This document shows positions 15,945-22,656 of a stretch of DNA of 22,656 nucleotides, piece by piece (the first letter of the stretch is position 1; every line of letters begins with the position of its first letter). Both the position numbers and the translations under genes were made by a program. Below the pieces are notes generated by a model. That model was not told the DNA's origin and made no database searches. It saw only the letters and a program-made list of their open reading frames with translations. Source of the stretch: Lysobacterales bacterium CG_4_10_14_3_um_filter_64_11 (lineage in GTDB: Bacteria; Pseudomonadota; Gammaproteobacteria; Xanthomonadales; Xanthomonadaceae); contig PFJA01000098.1 of assembly GCA_002782905.1 (NCBI GenBank), forward strand, positions 1-22,656, read 5' to 3'.

Positions 15945-16310
15945 ATGACCGTTTTGCGCCGAAAACTGCTATGCGCTGCCACTGTGCTGTTGACGGCCTG
16001 TGCCAGCCTGCCACCGCCGACGGCGGCATTGGCCGACGCCGAGGCGCGCATCGCGATGGCGCGTGAGCAGCGTGCCGCGCGTTATGCGCCGGCCGACCTC
16101 GATGCGGCGGAGGCGGCATTGCTCGCCGCGCGCGAGGCGATGGATCGCAAGGATTTCGCGCTGGCGCAGCAGCAGGCGAGCGCAGCACTGGTGCAGGGGG
16201 ATCTGGCACTTGCCCGGGCCGGCGAGGCCGCACTGCGTGCGCAGGTGCGCGGCAAGACCGAGGAAAACCGCCAGTTGCGGCGGCAGTTGGGTTTGCGGGG
16301 TGGGCAATGA
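15945..16310 (+). CDS. DUF4398-type small lipoprotein
   Basis: A 121-residue protein with a basic start, a hydrophobic stretch and the lipobox LLTAC near residue 18-19, so it is probably lipid-anchored. The remainder is an alanine-rich helical domain of the DUF4398 type (ADAEARIAMA, DLDAAEAALLAAREAM, FALAQQQASAAL), resembling a helical hairpin. AAAGGTG stands before ATG 15945; longer upstream versions of the frame have no ribosome site and would bury the lipobox. Its stop overlaps the next start as ATGA, so it is coupled to the OmpA-family gene, with which DUF4398 proteins often co-occur. Function in the envelope is inferred; no enzymatic motif is present. Confidence 0.82.
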   Translation: MTVLRRKLLCAATVLLTACASLPPPTAALADAEARIAMAREQRAARYAPADLDAAEAALLAAREAMDRKDFALAQQQASAALVQGDLALARAGEAALRAQVRGKTEENRQLRRQLGLRGGQ

Positions 16311-17296
16311 ACCGGGCCACGCGTTTGCGTCTGGGGTGGCTGCTGCCGGCGGTGCTGATCAGCACGCTGGCACTGGCCGTCGAGAAGGCGCCCGATCCGA
16401 ACGTGGTGCGCTTGCAGGAGCGCTTGCAGGTCATCGAGCGCGATGCGGCCAGCACCGGCGCCGCAGGCCGGGAACGCTTGCAGGCGCAACAGGCGATTGC
16501 CGCGTTCGTTGCCAGCAACCCCAAGGCCAAGGATCGCGCCCATCTGCGGTTCATTGCCGAGCAGCGCGCCGAAGTTGCCGAGTCGGCAATCCGGGCAGCC
16601 GCCTTGCGCGCACAGGTGCTGGCGCTGGAGCGCGAACGCGACCAGATATTGCTGGAGGCCAGCCGCCGCGATGCCGAACAGGCGCGCCAGGAGGCCGAGC
16701 GCCTGCGCTTGCAGAACCTGGCGCGGGTCGAGGAAACGCAGCGGGCGCAGTCGTTGAGCGAGCAGTCGGCAGCGGCGGCGCAGGCCGCACTGGCCGAAGC
16801 CGAGCAATCGCGGCAACTGGCCAGCGCACGCGCGCTGGAAGCGAGCCTCGCCAAGCAGGAGGCTGAACTGGCGTTTTCTGCGGCCGATAGCCTGCGTCTG
16901 CAACTGGATTCGCTGAGCGCACGGCGCGATGCGCGTGGTGAGGTGATGACTCTGTCGGGCGATGTGTTCGCTCCCGGGCAGGCCGCGTTGCGCCCCGAGG
17001 CGCGTGCCAATCTGGCGCGGGTGGTGGCGTTCGTGCAGAGCGAGCCGACCACCGCGGTGCGGATCGAAGGCCACACCGATAGCCGCGGCAGCGACAACCT
17101 CAATCAGGTGTTGTCGCAACGGCGCGCCGAGGCGGTACGTGATGCCCTGATCGCGGAAGGCGTCGATGGTGCGCGCCTGCAAGCGGTTGGCTTGGGCGAG
17201 AACCAACCGGTTACCGACAACGCCAGCGAGCAAGGCCGGGCACGTAACCGGCGGGTGGACGTGGTATTGCTGTCGGGGTCGCAAGCGCCGCGTTAA
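16307..17296 (+). CDS. OmpA-family peptidoglycan-binding protein with coiled-coil
   Basis: A 329-residue envelope protein. Residues 1-24 are a signal peptide ending LALAV. Residues about 30-210 are a long, charged helical region, likely coiled coil, with many EAEQ/RLQ repeats and no beta-barrel. Residues about 215-325 form an OmpA/MotB C-terminal domain with GHTDSRG at 255-261, a SQRRAEAVRDAL helix and the NRRVDVV motif (314-320), the residues that hold the diaminopimelate of peptidoglycan in this family. The start overlaps the DUF4398 stop by four bases. The pair probably forms an envelope module tying a lipoprotein to the cell wall; that is inference from architecture and coupling. No porin-like barrel is seen, so it is not OmpA itself. 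Confidence 0.9.
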   Translation: MNRATRLRLGWLLPAVLISTLALAVEKAPDPNVVRLQERLQVIERDAASTGAAGRERLQAQQAIAAFVASNPKAKDRAHLRFIAEQRAEVAESAIRAAALRAQVLALERERDQILLEASRRDAEQARQEAERLRLQNLARVEETQRAQSLSEQSAAAAQAALAEAEQSRQLASARALEASLAKQEAELAFSAADSLRLQLDSLSARRDARGEVMTLSGDVFAPGQAALRPEARANLARVVAFVQSEPTTAVRIEGHTDSRGSDNLNQVLSQRRAEAVRDALIAEGVDGARLQAVGLGENQPVTDNASEQGRARNRRVDVVLLSGSQAPR

Positions 17297-17631
17297 AAAA
17301 TCATGAAAAACAGGTGGATAGCGTTGACGGCGTGATTCCTTGCCGACCTCGGGTGCGCCACTGTGCGCAGAAAATTCCGTCGATACAAGGGCTTGCCGAG
17401 TCACTTGCAGAGGTGTTTTTGGCGGCGTAGTGTCGGGCTTGGCGGCATTCCCGCCGGATTCCCCGGATCGGCCCATGACGCATCATCCACACCGTCTGGA
17501 ACCTGCCGTCTTGTCAGTGCAGCAGCGTGCCCGCACGCCGGGAGTCCGCGCTGTTGCAGCGCACCCCCACACGCCAACGCCCCGCCTCGTCCGAACGGGG
17601 CGTTCGTGTATCTGCCCGAAGGAGATTACCG
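17297..17631. other. Intergenic region upstream of the DUF465 gene
   Basis: These 335 bases hold no convincing gene. An A-rich stretch follows the OmpA-family stop. The only clear structure is the stem-loop at 17576-17604. An open plus-strand frame from about 17340 looks like random high-GC coding and has no protein signature. Confidence 0.55.
17576..17604. other. 9-bp stem-loop just before the DUF465 gene
   Basis: AACGCCCCG at 17576-17584 pairs perfectly with CGGGGCGTT at 17596-17604 over an 11-base loop, 27 bases before the start codon. It could end an upstream transcript or sit in the leader of the small gene and affect mRNA life. Confidence 0.4.
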
Positions 17632-17853
17632 ATGTTTGAAGGTCAATCCAGCGCCGCTGTCGACGTGCTGATGAGCAGCAATGTCGAGTTCCGCCGTCTC
17701 TACAACCGTCACAAGCAACTCGACAAACAAGTGCTCGACGCGGAGTTGGGCGTGTTGCCGCTGGACGATGTCCGGTTGGCGCTGATGAAAAAGGAAAAGT
17801 TGCAGACCAAGGATCGCTTGACCCAGTGGGTGGCGCAACACGCCGCCAACTGA
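17632..17853 (+). CDS. DUF465 (YdcH-family) small protein
   Basis: A 73-residue, highly charged, all-helical protein typical of DUF465/YdcH proteins: FRRLYNRHKQLDKQVLDAE, then a proline-containing turn (GVLPLDDVRL) and LMKKEKLQTKDRL. These motifs and the length match the family, which is widespread in proteobacteria and has no settled function. Excellent ribosome site AAGGAG seven bases before the ATG. It is a single gene flanked by long intergenic stretches, with a stem-loop in its upstream region. No cysteine or catalytic motif is present. Confidence 0.88.
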   Translation: MFEGQSSAAVDVLMSSNVEFRRLYNRHKQLDKQVLDAELGVLPLDDVRLALMKKEKLQTKDRLTQWVAQHAAN

Positions 17854-18040
17854 GCGCCGCCGGCGCCATGTGCTGGCGCTGGCGATGACAGCAACGTCCC
17901 GCTGTGAGCGGTGGTGGCCTCCTCGTCGGCCGCTGCCGCTCGCAGCTTCCAGGAGTCTGTCGGGCTGAGCTGCGACAACGAGGCGGCAGCGCTCGCCTGT
18001 AGAAGCAGCGGTGTTGCCCGCTGGTGCCAGTGAGTGCCTG

Positions 18041-18105
18041 TGTGGGAGCGGGCCTTGCCCGCGAACGATTTGGCGAGGCGCTTCGCGCACAGGCGCGCTT
18101 CCACA
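18041..18105. repeat. REP-like inverted pair (BIME-like)
   Basis: The left unit TGTGGGAGCGGGCCTTGCCC continues into GCGAA and contains the stem GCGGGC-CTT-GCCCGC at 18048-18062. This is a well-known REP-type motif of Pseudomonas and Xanthomonadales genomes. A degenerate inverted copy ends at 18105. Such pairs are normally mobilised by REP-associated transposases encoded elsewhere. Confidence 0.6.
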
Positions 18106-18279
18106 ACGGCGCCGCGGGGCATCCTTTCAGGAACCCGCCCTGTGGGCGGCCGGGTGAGCCCGGCATTGCGGCCGAGCACTGGGTGAGATCCTGCAAAATG
18201 CCTTGAATCACCTTGGTAGCGACCCGCCACAGCGATCGCTGACGCGGGTGCTCATACCGCCACCATGATTGTTGCTCCC

Positions 18280-18288
18280 TGATAGAAT
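18280..18288 (+). promoter_or_regulatory. Extended -10 promoter for the transsulfuration operon
   Basis: TGATAGAAT combines a TGn extension with TAGAAT, 58 bases before the ATG at 18347. No -35 box is visible, consistent with an extended -10 promoter. A small stem (18301-18306 with 18317-18322) follows in the leader. Confidence 0.4.
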
Positions 18289-18346
18289 CCCTTTCTTGCT
18301 CCGCACCGCCAGCCGTGTGCGGTCATTCGCGCGTGCCGAGACAAAC

Positions 18347-19717
<1,371 letters not shown>

Positions 19718-19768
19718 AATTCGGTTCGGTGCAGGTGGTGGTCAAAGGAGTTTTGGGATGGGCGCGTC

Positions 19769-19948
19769 GTGAAGATCGTTTACTGGCGGGGCGAGCACTT
19801 CTGGCTGGGGCGTGTGCTGGATCACCCGGAAATCATGAGCCAGGGCGGGAGCGTCGCGGAATTGGAAGAGAACTTGCGCGACGCATGGCGCGAGTTGCTG
19901 CTGGAGGACGTACCGGGGACCTACACGATCAAGGACATCGCGATGTGA
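19769..19948 (+). CDS. hicB: HicB-like antitoxin (short form)
   Basis: A 59-residue protein starting VKIVYWRGEHFWLGRVLDHP and continuing with IMSQGGSVAELEENLRDAWRELLL. This is the partial RNase-H-like fold of short HicB antitoxins: an N-terminal strand pair, a QGxSxxEL turn and a helix. It lacks a C-terminal DNA-binding domain, so autoregulation would rely on partners if at all. The start is GTG; a strong AAAGGAG (19744-19750) instead fits a four-codon frame (ATG 19758) whose stop overlaps this GTG, suggesting translational coupling or a small indel near the start. Its stop overlaps the GTG of the hicA remnant by four bases (ATGTGA), the usual hicB-hicA spacing. It is too short for many gene callers. 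The antitoxin appears intact although its toxin is broken. Confidence 0.72.
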   Translation: MKIVYWRGEHFWLGRVLDHPEIMSQGGSVAELEENLRDAWRELLLEDVPGTYTIKDIAM

Positions 19949-20127
19949 AGTGCGATGAATTGATCCGGCAACCGATGGCTGCTGGGTGTGTGCTGTTACG
20001 GCATGGTGGACGGCACGACATCTTCTCAAACCCTGGCACAGGCCAGAAGTAACCGGTCCCGCGCCATCGCGAAATCGACGATGCGCTGGCCAAACACATT
20101 CGCAAATACTTGGGCATCGCACCATGA
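19945..20127 (+). pseudogene. hicA: HicA-like mRNA interferase, interrupted by an in-frame TAA
   Basis: The frame from GTG 19945 reads VKCDELIRQPMAAGCVLLRH, then GGRHDIFSNPGTGQK, a TAA at 20050-20052, and goes on in the same frame with PVPRHREIDDALAKHIRKYLGIAP to a TGA at 20125-20127. Together these 60 codons match the full HicA fold (double-stranded-RNA-binding-like), including the GGRH catalytic histidine H24 and the PVPRH motif. Only one codon is defective; relatives often carry glutamine or another residue here, and CAA to TAA is a single transition. The remaining 35-residue peptide lacks the last strand and helix and should not fold. The ancestral stop overlaps the downstream lyase start by four bases. 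Sequencing error or a suppressed stop cannot be excluded. Confidence 0.72.
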
Positions 20128-21284
20128 GCAAAAAATCCACACTCGGCTTCGCCACCCGCGCCATCCATGCCGGGCAATCGCCCGACCCGAGCACCGGCGC
20201 GGTGATGACACCGATCTACGCCACCTCGACGTACGCCCAGCAAAGCCCGGGCGTGCATCAGGGCTTTGAATACTCGCGCAGCCACAACCCCACGCGCTTT
20301 GCCTACGAGCGTTGCGTGGCTTCGCTGGAAGGTGGCACGCGCGGTTATGCGTTTGCTTCGGGGCTGGCCGCCACCGCCACCGTGCTCGACGCGCTCGATA
20401 GCGGCAGCCATGTCATCTGCATGGACGATGTCTACGGCGGTACCTATCGCCTGTTCGAGCGGGTGCGGCGGCGTTCGGCCGGGCTCGATTTCAGCTTCGT
20501 CGATCTGGGCGACATCGCAGCATTGGAAGCGGCGGTGCAACCCAACACGCGGTTGATCTGGTGCGAGACGCCGACCAATCCGCTGTTGAAGATCGTCGAT
20601 ATCGCGCGGCTGGCCGAGTTCGCGCGCAAGCGCGGCATCCGCCTGGCGGTGGACAACACCTTCAGCTCGCCGGCGTTGCAGCGGCCACTCGAGCTCGGCG
20701 CGCACCTGGTGATGCACTCGGCGACCAAGTACATCAACGGCCATTCCGATATCGTCGGCGGCTTGCTGGTGGTGGGCGATGATGCCGAACTGGCCGAGCA
20801 GATCACCTTTTTGCAAAACGCAGTGGGCGGAATCCAAGGCCCGTTCGACAGCTTCCTCGCCCTGCGCGGCCTGAAGACCCTGCACCTGCGCATGAAGGCG
20901 CATTGCGCCAACGCACTGGAGCTGGCGCAGTGGCTGGAGCGGCATCCGGCGGTGGAAAAGGTTGCCTATCCGGGGCTCGCCTCGCATCCGCAGCATGCAC
21001 TCGCCAAACGGCAGATGGATGGTTTTGGCGGCATGGTCAGCGTCTGGCTCAAGGGCGGGCTGCCGGCCGCGCGCGCGTTCATGGAACGCACCGAACTGTT
21101 CGCCTGCGCCGAATCGCTCGGCGGCGTCGAGAGTTTGGTCAACCACCCGGCGATCATGACCCATGCCTCGGTACCGGCCGAAACCCGCGCCAAGCTCGGC
21201 ATCACCGATAATCTGGTACGTCTGAGCGTTGGCGTGGAAGACGTGGCCGACCTGCGCGCCGAGATGGAAGCCGCGTTGGGTTGA
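20124..21284 (+). CDS. Cystathionine gamma-lyase / gamma-synthase (Cys/Met metabolism PLP enzyme)
   Basis: A 386-residue fold-I PLP enzyme of the Cys/Met metabolism family. Visible motifs: YSRSHNPTR (phosphate-binding Tyr/Arg from the neighbouring subunit), EGGTRGYAFASGLAA, DDVYGGTYR, ETPTNPLL, VDNTFSSP and the PLP lysine K202 in HSATKYINGHSD, with ESLGGVESL near the C-terminus. These are shared by gamma-lyase (cystathionine to cysteine) and gamma-synthase (MetB). Pairing with a cystathionine beta-synthase gene favours the lyase and a complete homocysteine-to-cysteine route, but sequence alone does not separate them. Translation begins within the end of the hicA relic (ATGA overlap), and only a weak GGG ribosome site precedes it, so coupling to the upstream frame may once have helped. 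Confidence 0.9.
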   Translation: MSKKSTLGFATRAIHAGQSPDPSTGAVMTPIYATSTYAQQSPGVHQGFEYSRSHNPTRFAYERCVASLEGGTRGYAFASGLAATATVLDALDSGSHVICMDDVYGGTYRLFERVRRRSAGLDFSFVDLGDIAALEAAVQPNTRLIWCETPTNPLLKIVDIARLAEFARKRGIRLAVDNTFSSPALQRPLELGAHLVMHSATKYINGHSDIVGGLLVVGDDAELAEQITFLQNAVGGIQGPFDSFLALRGLKTLHLRMKAHCANALELAQWLERHPAVEKVAYPGLASHPQHALAKRQMDGFGGMVSVWLKGGLPAARAFMERTELFACAESLGGVESLVNHPAIMTHASVPAETRAKLGITDNLVRLSVGVEDVADLRAEMEAALG

Positions 21285-21330
21285 CCGACTTGCGCCGAAA
21301 CGCAGCGAATAGAACGTAGACTTGGCGGTT

Positions 21331-22656
21331 ATGGCCCAAAAAAGAACCCGTCGGCGCGTTGCAGCCGAAACCAAAGCCGAGACCAAGGCCAAGGCCAATG
21401 CGAGGGCCAAGACCGACAGCACCGGTATCCTGATCCTCGGCATGCACCGCAGTGGCACTTCGGCGCTGGCGCGGGTGGTGAATCTGTTGGGTGCTGCCCT
21501 TGGCGAACGCTTGATGCCAGCGGGCAAAGGCAACGAATCGGGGCATTGGGAAAGTCTCGCGGTTTACGAGGCGCACGAGCAGTTGCTGACGGCGCTGGGT
21601 CGGCGTTGGGATGATTTTCGCGAGATGCCGGTGGACTGGATCGCGCATCCACAAGCGCAGCAATGTGCCAACTCGATCCGCCGTTTTGTTGCCGATGAGC
21701 TGGCCGGCGAACCACTGTGGGCGGTAAAGGAGCCACGTCTTTGCCGGTTGCTGCCGTTGTGGCCGCAAGCGCTCAGCGGACTGCCGGTGCGATTGACCGC
21801 CGTGATCATGGTGCGTAATCCGCTGGAAGTGGCAGCATCGCTGGCGCGACGCGACGGCATGGCCTATGGTCACGCGTTTTTGTTGTGGGCGCAGCACTTG
21901 CTGGAAGCCGAACGCGCCAGCCGTGGCATGCCGCGCATGATCGTGCAATACGACGATCTGTTGGCCGATTGGCGCGCCGTAACCACCGCGATGGCCAGCC
22001 AACTGGGCTATTCATGGCCGCAATCCGCTGGCGACACACACGATGAGATCGCGTTGTTCCTGTCGCCCCAATTGCGCCATCACGATGCCGCCAAGACACC
22101 GGTGGATGGCGGCGCAGTGCCGCCGCTGCTGGTCCAGCGCATGTTCGAGGCCAGCCGCAAGGTGGGTGTGGATGCAAAGGGGTGGAGCGAACTGGCCGCA
22201 CTGGCAGCGGAAGTCCAACAGGCGGCATCGCTATACGGCCCGTGTCTTGACGAGTTGACGATCGCACAACAGCAAAAGGAAGTGCGCGCCCTGGCCGCCG
22301 AAGCGGTAGTGGTGCAGGGGCTGATCAAGCCGCATTTGCTGGCCGAGCAGAATGCATTGATACGCGCGGCACAGACGCAAAGCCACGCGACCTTTACCAA
22401 GGCCGAACAAAGTGGCGAGGTGCTGGTTGAGCTGATACGTCAGGTGGAAGCGCAACGCCGCGAGGCGGGTTTGAACGCGCAGCGTTTGGCCGATGTGCTG
22501 GCCGCGCAAACGCAACGGCAGGCACAGTGCGACGCACAGGTTGCCGCAGCAAATGCGCAGCGTGACGTACAAGTTGCCGCGCTGACTGCGCAGCTCGCCG
22601 ATGCAAATGCGCAGCGTGACGTGCAAGTTGCCGCGCTGACTGCGCAGCTCGCCGAT
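21331..22656 (+). CDS. Sulfotransferase-like protein with long helical repeat tail (3' end cut by window)
   Basis: An open frame of 442 codons with no stop before the window edge. After a lysine/alanine-rich N-terminus (1-30), residues about 32-290 look like a sulfotransferase-family domain: the 5'-phosphosulfate loop GMHRSGTSALARVV (H39-S44), KEPR at 133-136 and the 3'-phosphate motif VRNPLEVAASLARR (R162, S170). These would bind PAPS. From about 300 onward the chain is glutamine/alanine-rich and probably coiled coil, ending in 18-residue tandem repeats (407-424 and 425-442). Similar proteins in Xanthomonadales often continue into glycosyltransferase domains and sit in surface polysaccharide clusters; that is background knowledge, and the missing 3' part would decide. 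ATG 21331 has only a poor ribosome site (GGCGG), 46 bases after the lyase gene. Confidence 0.8.
   Translation, partial: MAQKRTRRRVAAETKAETKAKANARAKTDSTGILILGMHRSGTSALARVVNLLGAALGERLMPAGKGNESGHWESLAVYEAHEQLLTALGRRWDDFREMPVDWIAHPQAQQCANSIRRFVADELAGEPLWAVKEPRLCRLLPLWPQALSGLPVRLTAVIMVRNPLEVAASLARRDGMAYGHAFLLWAQHLLEAERASRGMPRMIVQYDDLLADWRAVTTAMASQLGYSWPQSAGDTHDEIALFLSPQLRHHDAAKTPVDGGAVPPLLVQRMFEASRKVGVDAKGWSELAALAAEVQQAASLYGPCLDELTIAQQQKEVRALAAEAVVVQGLIKPHLLAEQNALIRAAQTQSHATFTKAEQSGEVLVELIRQVEAQRREAGLNAQRLADVLAAQTQRQAQCDAQVAAANAQRDVQVAALTAQLADANAQRDVQVAALTAQLAD
22549..22656 (+). repeat. 54-bp tandem repeat (two copies, running off the window)
   Basis: Units at 22549-22602 and 22603-22656 differ at one base (GTA versus GTG, both valine). 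Each encodes ANAQRDVQVAALTAQLAD in frame. A degenerate half unit (AQCDAQVAA) precedes them at 22525-22551. More copies may follow outside the window. Confidence 0.9.

Larger units (their letters stand above)
17854..18346. repeat. Repeat-rich intergenic region (REP-like inverted repeats)
   Basis: No gene is supported in these 493 bases. Several inverted repeats are stacked here: GCTGTGAGCGG at 17901-17911 against 17936-17946 (10 of 11 match), and 18041-18055 against 18091-18105 (13 of 15 match). Smaller GC hairpins lie near 18136-18165. The promoter of the downstream cystathionine beta-synthase gene lies at its right end. Confidence 0.55.

Noticed and set aside
17340..17639. A plus-strand open frame between the OmpA-family and DUF465 genes
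   Set aside because: Composition is rich in Pro/Arg/Thr without pattern, there is no ribosome site, and it overlaps the start of the well-supported DUF465 gene.
17854..18346. Possible CRISPR array or structured RNA because of repeated hairpins
   Set aside because: Repeats are inverted and irregular, not direct with even spacers, and no cas gene is nearby; the REP-type core explains part of it.

Overview
The window looks like chromosomal DNA from a high-GC gammaproteobacterium of the Xanthomonadales (Lysobacterales). The best evidence is a fused aspartate kinase / diaminopimelate decarboxylase followed by two overlapping genes that read as MurL (UDP-MurNAc-L-Ala-L-Glu epimerase) and MurD2 (L-glutamate-adding ligase). 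That peptidoglycan route was described in Xanthomonas oryzae. Codons are strongly GC-rich at third positions, so many long antisense open frames occur; these are shadows. No tRNA, rRNA, CRISPR array, prophage or insertion-sequence transposase is visible.

Layout. 1-1654: 3' part of a PAS-GGDEF-EAL cyclic-di-GMP protein. 1700-3373: exported amidohydrolase. 3374-3798: non-coding, with a 31-bp inverted repeat enclosing about 305 bp, then a terminator hairpin. 3799-5079 (-): secreted S8 protease. 5080-5463: divergent intergenic region with a perfect 11-bp palindrome. 5464-10838: lysA(fusion)-murL-murD2, with overlapping genes. 10933-11745: exported dienelactone-hydrolase-like protein. 11917-12765: NYN-domain protein. 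12833-14571: fumarylacetoacetate hydrolase and maleylacetoacetate isomerase (end of tyrosine/homogentisate breakdown). 14638-15762 (-): PilU. 15945-17296: DUF4398 lipoprotein overlapping an OmpA-family protein. 17632-17853: DUF465 protein. 17854-18346: repeat-rich intergenic region with a REP-like pair. 18347-21284: cystathionine beta-synthase, a small HicB antitoxin, a HicA toxin gene broken by an in-frame TAA, and a cystathionine gamma-lyase/synthase. 21331-end: sulfotransferase-like protein with a long helical tail, cut by the window edge inside a perfect-length 54-bp tandem repeat.

Most genes are housekeeping or typical lineage genes. The most unusual local structure is the hicBA relic lodged between the two transsulfuration genes: the antitoxin frame is intact, the toxin has one nonsense codon, and the ancestral toxin stop overlaps the start of the next metabolic gene by four bases. 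I did not see convincing evidence for a wholly new multi-gene defence or mobile system here.
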